Virus record (IMG/VR): IMGVR_UViG_3300014838_000023
Coordinates: 1-57,281 of that record
Length of the DNA stretch: 57,281 nt
Reading direction: 5' to 3' (one strand)
From: a virus
Shown here: positions 32,053 to 39,728 of the stretch, piece after piece
Layout: each line of letters opens with the position of its first letter
Position numbering within the stretch: position 1 is the stretch's first letter
Program-made: the position numbers and the translations under genes
The notes under the pieces: model-generated
Told to the model about the DNA's origin: nothing
The model's input: the letters and a program-made list of their open reading frames with translations, nothing else
Database searches by the model: none

Positions 32053-32586
32053 ATGCCCACTACCTACCCGAATCTCTCCATCCCTGCGCCGCGCCGTCTC
32101 GCGATCTTTCGCGCCGAAGCCGCAGAGAAACACTGGGCCCGCCCGATGACCTGGCGCGATGTGCGTTTCGCAACCCTGCGAAGCTCGAGCGGGCTGGACC
32201 AAGGCCTGAACGACGAAACGCCGATCTGGTACACCACCGACGAGCAATTCCGAAACGAACGCGACGCGCACGACGTCGCCCGACTGGGCCATCATGGCTG
32301 GTTCACGGACGCCGAAGGGTTCCCCGAAGACCTGGCCATCGGCATCGTCGCGGGCTTGCCGCACGGCCGATTCCTGACAGGCTATCGCCTGACCATGAAC
32401 GACGAGCGCGTTTATTTCGGCGAGATTTTCGACGACGAAGGCGACGCGGCGCGCATGGCGGACGAACATGCGCGCATCGTCGGCGAATCCGAAAGCGAGT
32501 ACGCAGCGAAAGAGCGCGCCGAGATGGAGCGCGAAGATGCCGCGCAGCTGCAGGAAGACGCCGACGCGATGATGGCGGGCCTATGA
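32053..32586 (+). CDS. Early hypothetical acidic protein
   Basis: 177 residues, starts two bases after the previous stop. The middle has alternating strands (E-R-V-Y-F-G-E-I-F-D-D-E-G-D-A) and the C-terminal 45 residues are a charged helix (E-R-A-E-M-E-R-E-D-A-A-Q-L-Q-E-D). Strong negative charge could mean DNA mimicry or protein binding; not assignable. Confidence 0.6.
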   Translation: MPTTYPNLSIPAPRRLAIFRAEAAEKHWARPMTWRDVRFATLRSSSGLDQGLNDETPIWYTTDEQFRNERDAHDVARLGHHGWFTDAEGFPEDLAIGIVAGLPHGRFLTGYRLTMNDERVYFGEIFDDEGDAARMADEHARIVGESESEYAAKERAEMEREDAAQLQEDADAMMAGL

Positions 32587-32897
32587 AAACTACATTTACG
32601 CCCAGATTCGCAGACGACTCGGGCAAACCGTTTGCAGCTGAAACCGTTTCTATTCTCGGTCTGTCGCTGGTGCTGCATCGCACGCCAGATCCGCAAACCG
32701 GTCTCGAGACGAAATGGCATCGTTGGAGCGTCAGCGACCCCGATAGTCGCATGCGAATCGTCCAGCATTGCGCCAGCAAGGCACAAGCGATCGCGGCCGC
32801 AGAAGCACGCATTCTGCAGGTCGGAGGAGTCGAGACATTCCACAAAGCCGTGACTGCATGGAAAGCGAAACACGCAGCATCCGAGGTGCAATCATGA
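32583..32897 (+). CDS. Early hypothetical protein
   Basis: 104 residues, ATGA overlap. Strand-rich N-terminus (E-T-V-S-I-L-G-L-S-L-V-L-H-R-T), central W-H-R-W-S-V-S-D-P, and a helical Ala/Lys C-terminus. Unknown function. Confidence 0.6.
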   Translation: MKTTFTPRFADDSGKPFAAETVSILGLSLVLHRTPDPQTGLETKWHRWSVSDPDSRMRIVQHCASKAQAIAAAEARILQVGGVETFHKAVTAWKAKHAASEVQS

Positions 32898-33331
32898 CCG
32901 CCTACAAACACCTCACCGAGCGCCGGGCCAAGGATCGAAAGATCATGGCCGACAGTATCGCCACGCTGGCGCGAAGCCTCGGGGCATCCGCCGACATCGT
33001 CGAATTCGGGCCGCGATCGATCATGGTCGAGATTGAAACGCCGCAAGGGTTAAACGTCGGAGTCGCTCTCGAGCAGTGCGACGCGCAACTAGACGACACG
33101 TTGGCCGACAAACTCCGCAAGGCTGAAACCGAGCGAGACAACGCCCAGTCGCGTCTACGCGAGACGGACGCCGACGGCGCCAAGTGGCGCAACCTGCGCG
33201 ATACCGTGAACTATCTGCTGTCGCCCTACACGGGAACGCGTTACGGCCGGCAAACAGGCAAGGCCACGAAACCCGCGCCGAAGTGGGCCCAGCATCTCAT
33301 CGGCACGCTGGCGCGTCTGGAAAAGCAATGA
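32894..33331 (+). CDS. Early hypothetical protein
   Basis: 145 residues, ATGA overlap. Helical, with a coiled coil at 70-100 (L-A-D-K-L-R-K-A-E-T-E-R-D-N-A-Q) and a C-terminal basic region (Y-G-R-Q-T-G-K-A-T-K-P-A-P-K-W). Possibly nucleic acid binding (inference from charge). Confidence 0.6.
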   Translation: MTAYKHLTERRAKDRKIMADSIATLARSLGASADIVEFGPRSIMVEIETPQGLNVGVALEQCDAQLDDTLADKLRKAETERDNAQSRLRETDADGAKWRNLRDTVNYLLSPYTGTRYGRQTGKATKPAPKWAQHLIGTLARLEKQ

Positions 33332-33444
33332 CGCGCCTGACCCGCGCCGTCCTCTGGCTCGCGGGCATCGCCATAGCGCTGGCCTTGCTTGCGCGCCTGA
33401 TCCGGCCACCTCACAAACCGCGAAGGAGATTCGAGCATGAATGA
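33328..33444 (+). CDS. Small membrane protein (38 aa)
   Basis: ATGA overlap with the previous gene. One membrane helix (V-L-W-L-A-G-I-A-I-A-L-A-L-L-A) followed by a basic tail (R-L-I-R-P-P-H-K-P-R-R-R). Such single-helix early proteins may act on the host envelope or in superinfection exclusion; unproven. Confidence 0.6.
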   Translation: MTRLTRAVLWLAGIAIALALLARLIRPPHKPRRRFEHE

Positions 33445-33601
33445 TGAAGACGCGATCCCCCTCCGACCGATCCCGATCACGGATCTGCCGGACGTCGAAA
33501 TTCTGCCGGACGACCTGGGCCGCGCCATATGGCTCGAAGCCCTGCGCATGCTCGAGAACCGATTGCATCTCCAGTTCAAACACAAAGGCTACACGTCATG
33601 A
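33437..33601 (+). CDS. Small acidic early protein (54 aa)
   Basis: ATG 33437 behind AAGGAGA, overlapping the previous gene by eight bases; stop in ATGA overlap with the repeat protein gene. Acidic/Pro N-terminus and a C-terminal helix (A-I-W-L-E-A-L-R-M-L-E-N-R-L). Unknown. Confidence 0.6.
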   Translation: MNDEDAIPLRPIPITDLPDVEILPDDLGRAIWLEALRMLENRLHLQFKHKGYTS

Positions 33602-34215
33602 AAAAGTACGAACTGACTGCCGAAACGAAAATCGTCTTCGGCATCACCCTCCACCGCATCCGCGCGCTCGTAAAAATCGGATTAAGCGTCAAAGTCGGCG
33701 ACTTGGGCGGCTGGATCGAAACCGAGAAACACCTATCGCAAACCGGCAATGCGTGGGTCTACGGCAATGCTCAGGTCTACGGCAATGCTCAGGTCTACGG
33801 CGATGCTCAGGTCTACGGCGATGCGTGGGTCTCCGGCAATGCTCAGGTCTACGGCAATGCTCAGGTCTACGGCGATGCTCAGGTCTACGGCGATGCGTGG
33901 GTCTCCGGCGATGCTCAGGTCTCCGGCAATGCTCAGGTCTACGGCAATGCGTGGGTCTCCGGCGATGCGGGGGTCTACGGCAATGCGCGCTGTCTGTTGA
34001 CCGTCGGGCCGATCGGCTCGCGCAACACAACCCTGACCGCCCACGCTGACGCGAAGCTCGGCCTTCGTTTCACGACCGGGTGTTTCTCCGGATCAGAAGC
34101 CGAATTCCGTAAAGCCGTCTCCGAATCGCACGCCGGAACCGACTTCGAGAAAGCCTACCTCGGCGCCGCGAACCTCGCCGCCTTCCTCGTCGACCCACCC
34201 AAGGACCAATCATGA
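33598..34215 (+). CDS. Hexapeptide-repeat (left-handed beta-helix) protein
   Basis: 205 residues; ATG 33598 in overlap with the previous stop. Residues 1-49: I-V-F-G-I-T-L-H-R-I-R-A-L, V-G-D-L-G-G-W-I-E. Residues 50-130: thirteen hexapeptides of the form G-(N/D)-A-(Q/W)-V-(Y/S), the repeat of left-handed beta-helix folds. A non-repeat C-terminal domain of about 75 residues follows (N-A-R-C-L-L-T-V-G-P-I-G-S; F-T-T-G-C-F-S-G). Similar G-D-A-x-V-x-G proteins are found in other phages and in the YdcK group. The gene is built from 18-bp tandem repeats. Function unknown; may form fibre-like oligomers. Confidence 0.8.
   Translation: MKKYELTAETKIVFGITLHRIRALVKIGLSVKVGDLGGWIETEKHLSQTGNAWVYGNAQVYGNAQVYGDAQVYGDAWVSGNAQVYGNAQVYGDAQVYGDAWVSGDAQVSGNAQVYGNAWVSGDAGVYGNARCLLTVGPIGSRNTTLTAHADAKLGLRFTTGCFSGSEAEFRKAVSESHAGTDFEKAYLGAANLAAFLVDPPKDQS
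33745..33987 (+). repeat. 18-bp tandem repeat array in the beta-helix gene
   Basis: Thirteen copies of an 18-bp unit (type GGCAATGCTCAGGTCTAC) plus a half copy; variants alternate GGC-AAT/GGC-GAT, CAG/TGG, TAC/TCC. The four-unit block at 33763-33834 is duplicated as 33835-33906. Recent expansion by slippage or unequal exchange is likely. Confidence 0.9.
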
Positions 34216-34574
34216 ATCGCATCCTCATCGAATCCAAACCGTACGCCGACATGCGCTATCCGACCTTGGGTGATTGGTTCTATTCCGGAGATACGCTGCA
34301 GATCATCACGGCATCGACCGACGAGCGCGGCCTACCCGTGAGCGAGCAGGAACAATTCCTGATCGCACTGCACGAGCTCGTCGAAGTCAAGCTATGCGAA
34401 GCGCGCGGCATCACGCAAAAGGCCGTCGACGACTTTGATCTGGCGTACGCAGGCCTGGACGAACCCGGAGACGAGCCCCTTGCACCCTACCGACGCGAGC
34501 ACCGATTCGCCATGCTGATCGAGCACCAGATGGCGCACGAGCTCGGCATGGTGGGTTACGGGGAAGTGCGATGA
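34212..34574 (+). CDS. Conserved phage protein with HEL motifs
   Basis: 120 residues, ATGA overlap. I-A-L-H-E-L-V-E-V-K-L-C-E-A-R-G-I and a C-terminal H-R-F-A-M-L-I-E-H-Q-M-A-H-E-L-G match a conserved small phage protein. The two His-Glu pairs suggest a metal site similar to minimal zincins, but the HExxH spacing is not present; enzymatic function not claimed. Confidence 0.65.
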   Translation: MNRILIESKPYADMRYPTLGDWFYSGDTLQIITASTDERGLPVSEQEQFLIALHELVEVKLCEARGITQKAVDDFDLAYAGLDEPGDEPLAPYRREHRFAMLIEHQMAHELGMVGYGEVR

Positions 34575-34744
34575 CACCGAACCTCGAGCAGCAAATCGCC
34601 CTGCTGCGGGCCCGCTATACGGCCAAATCCGCGCCAGAACGCGCCCGAGGCCTCCTCATAGCCGCCGGCATCCCGTGGCGCCTGGCGGGCGGATTCGTCC
34701 TGGACGCGCGCCGCCGCGGCCGAACCACCGGGAAAACCCCATGA
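34571..34744 (+). CDS. Small basic early protein (57 aa)
   Basis: ATGA overlaps at both ends. Helical and Arg/Ala-rich (E-Q-Q-I-A-L-L-R-A-R-Y, F-V-L-D-A-R-R-R-G-R). Supported by coupling and GC pattern. Confidence 0.55.
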   Translation: MTPNLEQQIALLRARYTAKSAPERARGLLIAAGIPWRLAGGFVLDARRRGRTTGKTP

Positions 34745-34929
34745 CCGACCCTATCGCCTATGCCAGCGCCATCGAGGCGCACCGCCGGCCGCGCTTTCGC
34801 CTGAACGTCGACGAATGGGTGGCCGCCATCGCCATCATCTGCCTGGGCGTCGGACTGATCGCCGGCAGCATGCGCGGGCCCGACTCCGCCGCCCCGTCCT
34901 GTTACAACTCGACGCCGGCGCGGCGCTGA
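34741..34929 (+). CDS. Small membrane protein (62 aa)
   Basis: ATG overlaps the previous stop. Hydrophilic first 25 residues, then one membrane helix (W-V-A-A-I-A-I-I-C-L-G-V-G-L-I-A-G). Last gene of the early block. Function unknown. Confidence 0.6.
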   Translation: MTDPIAYASAIEAHRRPRFRLNVDEWVAAIAIICLGVGLIAGSMRGPDSAAPSCYNSTPARR

Positions 34930-34974
34930 TTTTCGACCACTCCGACGCGAAGCCCTGTTTTTGCTTTTTTCAAC

Positions 34975-35093
34975 ATGTCGTCTATGTCGTCTCCTGCAGG
35001 GTAAATTCCCTATCTTTCGCGGGTGCGCGCGCGAACCTCTTTCTATTACGGGAGAATAGGAATTTGCCCTGCAACGGGCGACATAGACGACAT
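34975..35093. repeat. Long imperfect inverted repeat next to the primase gene
   Basis: Left arm 34975-35014 and right arm 35055-35093: both ends read ATGTCGTCTATGTCG on opposite strands (15 of 15 paired), and the inner parts CTGCAGGGTAAATTCC and its partner AATTTGCCCTGCA pair with few mismatches. About 40 bases of intergenic DNA separate the arms. A 12-bp palindrome AGGGTTAACCCT lies at 35119-35130. The 211-base gap 34930-35140 has no gene. Candidate origin, recombination site or bidirectional terminator. Confidence 0.65.
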
Positions 35094-35140
35094 TTCGGAC
35101 CACGACGACACCATTTCGAGGGTTAACCCTTAGACAAAAT

Positions 35141-37561
35141 CTAGTCCGGCATCAGCCTCACGCCCCTGATGAAACGGACGTCCCGACGCCTCCCATTGCC
35201 CATCGGAACCTTGCCTTTTTCAACAATTCCGTCCACAACGCGCAAAATATCGTCCTGAAAACGCGACTTTGCAAGCGCATGGATGCCTCCTTCGCGGCAC
35301 CATTCGACATACGCGGGGTACAGGCCGCCACCCAACCCCTCGGTCATCGGCTCGCGATGCTCTAGCCCTCTCTCGCAGCACTCCGCCACGAACTGGCCGA
35401 CCCGGTCCTGCTCGAGCTTGTAGGCATCCGAGGCCGCGCGCACCACTGCCGGCGCCCGCAAGCCCCCCTGCGTGGCCCACTCGACCGCGCCCCGCACGCG
35501 CCAAGCCAGGATGCCCTCCAGCTCGCCCCTGAGCCGCTCCACGAGTCCATGGTCGATCAGGTGCGTGGCGCGCCCGCCGAGCACCGCCGCCTCGTCGCCG
35601 AACGACGCCTCGTAGGGCACCAGCAGCACGCGCCGCCAGATGCCCTGGTCCTGCCCCTTGACGGCCGGCTTGTGGTTGGTCAGCAGTTGCAGCTTGTGGG
35701 TGGGCGCGAAGTCGAAGAAGTCCTCGCGCATGAAGCGCGCCGACAGCCTGTCGCCCCCCGTGGCCTGCTTGATGAAGTCCTCTCTCAGCACCACCCCCTC
35801 GCCGCTCTCGTGCGCCGTGACCATGCGCTTGCCCATCAGCGAGGCGATCTCCGTGGGATGCCGCTCGCCCTTGGCCGCCAGCATGAGGCCCGGCGCGGCC
35901 ACGCCTGCGTAGTCGCCCATGGTGGCGGCCAGCAGATCCAGCACCGTCGACTTGCCGTTGCTGCCGTCGCCCCAGTGGACGACGAAGCACTGCTCCACGA
36001 CCGACCCCGTCAGGCAGTAGCCGGCCCAGCGCTGCAGGAAGGCCTGCAGCGGCTCGTTGCCCATGCAGATCTGGGCCAGCGCCCGCTGCCAGACCTCGCA
36101 CCGCGCATCCGGCACGTAGGCCACCGGCACCAGCCGCGTGATCATGTCGTCCACACAGTGCCCCCGCAGACTGCCCGTGCGCAGATCCACCGTCCCGTTG
36201 GCCACGTTGAGCAGCCACGGATCCGCATCTAGCGTGTCGACCTCCACCGTCAGCATCTTGCGCGCCAGCCCGACCGCCGCCTCGATGGCCCCCTTCATCT
36301 CGCTCTTGACCGCCCACGCCTCGAGCGCCTTGGCGATGCCCTCGGCCTTGGCGATGGCCGCCGCATCGCCCGTGCTCCCCCTGGCCCGCACGGCCTTGGC
36401 CTCCCCGTGGACGAGCAGCGAGAGGCGACACGCGTACCGGTAGACATCGGCGTCATCGGCGATCCACCTCTTGCCATCCCAGACGTGCCAGCGGCCCGCC
36501 GCGACGAGGACCTGGCGGCCGTACGCGTTGACCAGCCGGTTCGCGTTGGCCTGGTCGGTGCACAGGTGCTGCGCCTCGGGGATGCCGCCACGCTCGGCCT
36601 TGACTCTGACGCCCGGCGACTTCGACTTCTTGCTGGAGCTCGGAGTTTGCGCAACAACTGCCGGCGCGTCCTCCGGGACGACGTCGAACGTGTCTTCGAT
36701 CGGTTCGATCCATCCGGCCTCGCCGGCCAGCACCTTCAAGGTGCCGATGCCGACCAGGGCGTTCGGTCGGTTCTTGATCGATGGCCAGACTCGACGCAAC
36801 AGATCTTGCTCGTTGAACTTGGGGCTGCGCCCGCTGACTTCGAGCGCGAGACGCAAGCCGATATCCGAGCCCCCTGTCTCGCGGTGGATGGCCGCGACCA
36901 TGCGGAACCACTGGTCGTAGTCGAGCTCGTGCTTGCCCGTGTTCGGGATATTGGCCAACACCATGGCCAACTGCTCTACCGTGGCGGTCTGGGCCGGAGC
37001 ACGCACGGCGATGCTGCCGTCGTCCGACCCAAACCGGGCCTCGTACAGATCGGTCACCGCGCCGTTGACGTGGTCGAGTACCCCAGAGAACGCGAGCTCG
37101 CTGGCCTCGGTCTCCTGCCCCGTGAAGGTGAGGAAGCCCTTGGCGCAGAAGACCTCGAAGCCGGGCGACTTTCGATCGGGAAGCGATCCGCTCAGGAATG
37201 CGTGGATGCCCGTTCCCGAGGGCGAGAACTCGCTGTAGGTGGCCCCGACGAGGCCCATAATCGAACTGTCAACTCGGCCGTCGACGACGCACTGGTCGAA
37301 GTCGAGTCCGACCAGCCCCCACTCGGGCAGCATCGCGAAGCCCAGACCCGTCCAGCGGCCGGCCAGATCCGCATCGAGCAGCGCCGACACGGTCTCGTAG
37401 GTGGCCAGGCGGGCCCGGTCGAGCTCGCTGCCTTGCTCGCCGCGGCGGCGCGTGCCGTCGGCGTAGCAGGGCACCTTCAGCGGCTTCTTGCCCGGTTTCG
37501 GGTTAGGCTCGAGACGCCAGAGGAGCCATCCCTTGCGCGATCGCAGTTCGGCGGGGATCAT
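35141..37561 (-). CDS. Primase-helicase (D5/SF3 type)
   Basis: 806 residues from ATG 37561 (GGAG eight bases upstream; a GTG at 37591 is possible). N-terminal 180 residues resemble bifunctional DNA primase/polymerase regions (W-L-L-W-R, G-L-V-G-L-D-F-D-Q-C, F-S-P-S-G-T-G-I-H). Residues 210-280 match PriCT_2 (Y-D-Q-W-F-R-M-V-A-A-I-H). Residues 330-480 D5_N-like, then SF3 Walker A G-D-G-S-N-G-K-S-T, Walker B-like acid region, and a sensor region L-Q-L-L-T-N-H-K-P. It primes and unwinds phage DNA. It is transcribed against its neighbours, with its own AlpA-like gene upstream. Confidence 0.88.
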   Translation of the reverse strand: MIPAELRSRKGWLLWRLEPNPKPGKKPLKVPCYADGTRRRGEQGSELDRARLATYETVSALLDADLAGRWTGLGFAMLPEWGLVGLDFDQCVVDGRVDSSIMGLVGATYSEFSPSGTGIHAFLSGSLPDRKSPGFEVFCAKGFLTFTGQETEASELAFSGVLDHVNGAVTDLYEARFGSDDGSIAVRAPAQTATVEQLAMVLANIPNTGKHELDYDQWFRMVAAIHRETGGSDIGLRLALEVSGRSPKFNEQDLLRRVWPSIKNRPNALVGIGTLKVLAGEAGWIEPIEDTFDVVPEDAPAVVAQTPSSSKKSKSPGVRVKAERGGIPEAQHLCTDQANANRLVNAYGRQVLVAAGRWHVWDGKRWIADDADVYRYACRLSLLVHGEAKAVRARGSTGDAAAIAKAEGIAKALEAWAVKSEMKGAIEAAVGLARKMLTVEVDTLDADPWLLNVANGTVDLRTGSLRGHCVDDMITRLVPVAYVPDARCEVWQRALAQICMGNEPLQAFLQRWAGYCLTGSVVEQCFVVHWGDGSNGKSTVLDLLAATMGDYAGVAAPGLMLAAKGERHPTEIASLMGKRMVTAHESGEGVVLREDFIKQATGGDRLSARFMREDFFDFAPTHKLQLLTNHKPAVKGQDQGIWRRVLLVPYEASFGDEAAVLGGRATHLIDHGLVERLRGELEGILAWRVRGAVEWATQGGLRAPAVVRAASDAYKLEQDRVGQFVAECCERGLEHREPMTEGLGGGLYPAYVEWCREGGIHALAKSRFQDDILRVVDGIVEKGKVPMGNGRRRDVRFIRGVRLMPD

Positions 37562-37615
37562 GGCCTGCACTCCATGAACGACCTCACCCACGCTTCGGCT
37601 TGTTGTAGTACGCCG

Positions 37616-37792
37616 TCACGCAACCACTCCCGCCTGCTGCCGAATCCAGGACTCGACGAGATCTCTTCGCCATAGCGAGCGGCGCAGGATCTTCACAGGC
37701 GGCGGGAAGCCTTGGGTGCGGATGAGGATGTAGATCGTCGAGCGAGACACGGGCAACAGCTCGCGTATCTGCGTGGTGGTCAGCAGTTGCAC
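37616..37792 (-). CDS. AlpA-like HTH regulator
   Basis: 58 residues from GTG 37792 (GGAG nine bases upstream); a TTG at 37807 would add five residues. L-L-T-T-T-Q-I-R-E-L-L-P-V-S-R-S-T-I-Y is the winged HTH of AlpA/excisionase-type proteins, followed by F-P-P-P-V-K-I and W-R-R-D-L-V-E-S-W-I. Probably regulates the primase operon or acts in DNA architecture. Confidence 0.8.
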   Translation of the reverse strand: MQLLTTTQIRELLPVSRSTIYILIRTQGFPPPVKILRRSLWRRDLVESWIRQQAGVVA

Positions 37793-37825
37793 GGCGTCGT
37801 GCTCCAATGTCCTGGGGGGTCGCCC

Positions 37826-37854
37826 ACTGTAGCCTTGCGTTGGCCCATGGGCAA
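37826..37854 (-). promoter_or_regulatory. Candidate promoter and operator for the primase operon
   Basis: On the minus strand TTGCCC (37854-37849) and TACAGT (37831-37826) are 17 bases apart. The spacer and -35 contain the palindrome GCCCATGGGC (37843-37852), a possible repressor site. Confidence 0.35.
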
Positions 37855-37890
37855 TGGCATCATCACTATTTTGTGAAGGACTGCACTTCG

Positions 37891-38247
37891 ATGAAGCTCG
37901 ACCGCACCAAGTCTTTCGGCGTCGTCTACGGCCACGACGAGTTCCAGTACGTCCAGAACGGTGTCTACTACGACGGCACCGAGCAGTCGATCGAGCGCAC
38001 GGAAGACGGTGCCGAGCCGATGATCCTGCGCGGCGATCGCAAACCCGACGAGATCGAGAATGCCAAGAAGTTCCTGGCCCAGATCCTGAAGGAAGGCCCG
38101 ATCATGAAGTCGGCCGTCTTCAAGGAGGCAGAAATGAATAACCAACCGTGGGATGCGGTGACGCAGGCCCGCGTGCTGATGGACATCTCCGAGACCAAGG
38201 GCCCGGGGGGCAACCTCCGCTGGAGGCTGCCCGAGTCACTTCACTGA
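37891..38247 (+). CDS. Hypothetical winged-helix-like protein
   Basis: 118 residues from ATG 37891 (AAGGA ten bases upstream). Residues 1-35 are beta-rich (F-G-V-V-Y-G, F-Q-Y-V-Q-N-G-V-Y-Y). Residues 60-118 (A-K-K-F-L-A-Q-I-L-K-E-G-P, A-V-F-K-E-A-E, N-L-R-W-R-L-P-E) resemble the small domain following helicase/RecA-like cores in phage replication proteins, a winged helix. It lies divergent from the primase operon, so a replication or regulatory role is plausible. Confidence 0.6.
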   Translation: MKLDRTKSFGVVYGHDEFQYVQNGVYYDGTEQSIERTEDGAEPMILRGDRKPDEIENAKKFLAQILKEGPIMKSAVFKEAEMNNQPWDAVTQARVLMDISETKGPGGNLRWRLPESLH

Positions 38248-38256
38248 ATCGCGGGG

Positions 38257-38721
38257 CTAGCCGCGGCAAGTCGACGGCAGGTACTTCGTCGGCACCGGAT
38301 TGGCTGCGCCGGGGCCGCAGATCCAGCGCGCGATCGTGCCGCCGGCAACAGGTGCGACGACCAGCGCCAGATCGCTCGAGGGCACCAGCTGCAAGGTGCC
38401 GCCATCGATCGTCGCGTCACCCGTTCCTTGCGTCGTTGCGGTGATCACGCCGTTGCCGTCGACGGTAATCGAGGCGACGTACTTCGACACAGGAGTGCCG
38501 ACTGTCGACTCGCAGCCCCATGCGCCTGCAGCCGGCAAGGCCGAGAGAGTGGTCACCGTCTCGGTCACGGTCTCCCGGCATGGCGCCGTGGCCAGGATGA
38601 CCTCGGTCAGCTTCGTGCGCTTGATGTAGTTGTTGTAGGCCGGGAAGGCCACGGCGGCCAGGATGCCGATGATGGCGACGACCACCATCAACTCGATCAA
38701 AGTGAAACCACGGTTTTTCAT
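38257..38721 (-). CDS. Type IV pilin (PilA/PilE-like)
   Basis: 154 residues, ATG 38721 with GGGAG seven bases upstream. A five-residue leader M-K-N-R-G is followed by [16 protein letters not shown]: the prepilin peptidase site (Gly5|Phe+1) and Glu+5 of type IV pilins, then the long hydrophobic N-terminal helix. The C-terminal domain is beta-rich with a Cys near residue 47 and a second pair (W-I-C-G-P and P-S-T-C-R-G) that can form the D-loop disulfide. Length is normal for a major pilin. Nothing suggests decay. In this phage it lies in a block of small accessory genes; probably acquired from a betaproteobacterium. Confidence 0.9.
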   Translation of the reverse strand: MKNRGFTLIELMVVVAIIGILAAVAFPAYNNYIKRTKLTEVILATAPCRETVTETVTTLSALPAAGAWGCESTVGTPVSKYVASITVDGNGVITATTQGTGDATIDGGTLQLVPSSDLALVVAPVAGGTIARWICGPGAANPVPTKYLPSTCRG

Positions 38722-38964
38722 GTGAGCTCTCCCAAGAGAAGTTTGCGGCGCTGGGTCCTGCGCGCCGCGATCAGGTTTTTCAAATTCGTGCCTCGAGCAC
38801 AGGTCGAGGCTGTTCACCGAATAATGCAGGAGCTCGCACCATAGGTGATGCGCGCTTCGCGAGACGTGGCTATGCGCGCAGTTGTGACAGCCGAGGCGCG
38901 CGCGCCGCGGTGTGAATCCGAGCAGCAGCTTGCGCTCAAGAACTGCGACGGTCGGCGCACTCAT
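38722..38964 (-). other. Cys-rich open frame continuous with the pilin
   Basis: From ATG 38964 the frame reads [29 protein letters not shown], like small Cys-rich proteins of phages and prophages, and continues without a stop into the pilin frame. Either the 3' end of this gene was replaced when the pilin gene arrived, or a long fusion exists. The pilin has its own ribosome site. Weak start signal. Confidence 0.4.
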
Positions 38965-38980
38965 TCCTACACAGCCGTCT

Positions 38981-39172
38981 TCACGACAGCGGTCGCTTGT
39001 AGTCAGGCTCACGTTCTTCGCGTCTATCGGCACTGTGATGCACCAGCACCTTGCCGTCGAACGTAGGTTGGCACCAGCAGTTTTCTGGCAGATGCCTTCG
39101 AGTGTCGGCGACCGGAACCACGTGCGGCGTGGCGGTCTTCTCGGTGAGCCGGACCCGCCACCCGTTATTCAT
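38981..39172 (-). CDS. Small conserved phage protein
   Basis: 63 residues, ATG 39172, overlapping the previous gene by eight bases. [32 protein letters not shown] is a recurrent pattern in small phage proteins (cysteine pair then V-V-H-x-S-x-D-x-R-E). Function unknown; possibly binds zinc. Confidence 0.65.
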   Translation of the reverse strand: MNNGWRVRLTEKTATPHVVPVADTRRHLPENCWCQPTFDGKVLVHHSADRREEREPDYKRPLS

Positions 39173-39302
39173 GGTGCTGCCTCCCGTGAATAGCCGTTGT
39201 GCTTGTCGTCAGCACCGAAGGAACGTCATCAACCTCGCGCGTCGCCCTCCGCAATTCGTCTGGGAAGCGCCCGAGCTGCACGGTCACGGTGATCTTGCTC
39301 AT
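39165..39302 (-). CDS. Small hypothetical protein (45 aa)
   Basis: ATG 39302 in ATGA overlap with the previous stop. [17 protein letters not shown] then a His-rich end. Follows a 25-bp repeat shared with 39704-39728. Confidence 0.5.
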   Translation of the reverse strand: MSKITVTVQLGRFPDELRRATREVDDVPSVLTTSTTAIHGRQHHE

Positions 39303-39517
39303 GCTGCCGGCGCTGCCTTCGTCTCGTCGCTGGCGACGGGGTTGGCTGAGAGCCATTCGAAGGAATCATAGGACTTGGCGTGTGCTTCTGGGTCGGGCTT
39401 CCTCTCCGATTTAACGAAGCCATCGCACCAAGGACAGCGCCAAACACCATGCAGCCATTGCCCCCATTCGTGGGAGCGAGGGCCCTTGCCGTATCGAATC
39501 GTTCTCGGTTGATTCAC
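39299..39517 (-). CDS. Small protein with CPWC motif
   Basis: 72 residues from GTG 39517 (GTGA overlap, GAAGGTGAAG upstream). W-L-H-G-V-W-R-C-P-W-C-D-G-F-V suggests a zinc knuckle or redox pair. The C-terminus (A-S-D-E-T-K-A-A) is repeated at the end of the gene at 39699-40226. Confidence 0.6.
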   Translation of the reverse strand: MNQPRTIRYGKGPRSHEWGQWLHGVWRCPWCDGFVKSERKPDPEAHAKSYDSFEWLSANPVASDETKAAPAA

Positions 39518-39728
39518 TTCTTCACCTTCAAATGCCGTCGTCTCTGTGCAGTGGCGCGCTCATTGCGCCGAACCCGCATGAACAAACGCTTGCCGAACAC
39601 GGACCAAGCCACATCATGGATAAGCCCGCAGTCACAGCACCCGAGGCGAGAGACGCGCGGAAGCTCGAATACCTCGTCCTCAGCAGTGCGGGCGTATCTC
39701 ACTGCGCTGCCTTCGTCTCGTCGCTGGC
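39310..39728 (-). repeat. 25-bp perfect direct repeat (two copies)
   Basis: Copies at 39310-39334 and 39704-39728, each forming the 3' end of a gene and encoding A-S-D-E-T-K-A-A, and each supplying the GAAGG ribosome site of the next gene. Suggests that gene ends were spread by recombination. Confidence 0.75.
39514..39702 (-). CDS. Small conserved phage protein
   Basis: 62 residues from GTG 39702 (GTGA overlap). F-E-L-P-R-V-S-R-L-G-C-C-D-C-G-L-I-H-D-V and R-V-R-R-N-E-R-A-T-A are typical of a conserved phage zinc-knuckle-type family. Basic C-terminus. Unknown function. Confidence 0.65.
   Translation of the reverse strand: MRYARTAEDEVFELPRVSRLGCCDCGLIHDVAWSVFGKRLFMRVRRNERATAQRRRHLKVKK

Noticed and set aside
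33745-33987. Regular 18-bp repeats considered as a CRISPR array
   Set aside because: Units are contiguous without spacers, in frame with a protein, and encode G-N-A-x-V-Y hexapeptides.
33689-34044. Minus-strand open frames of 103-113 codons over the repeats
   Set aside because: Open only because the repeat unit lacks stops in these frames; His/Arg or Ile/Asp repeats without sense.
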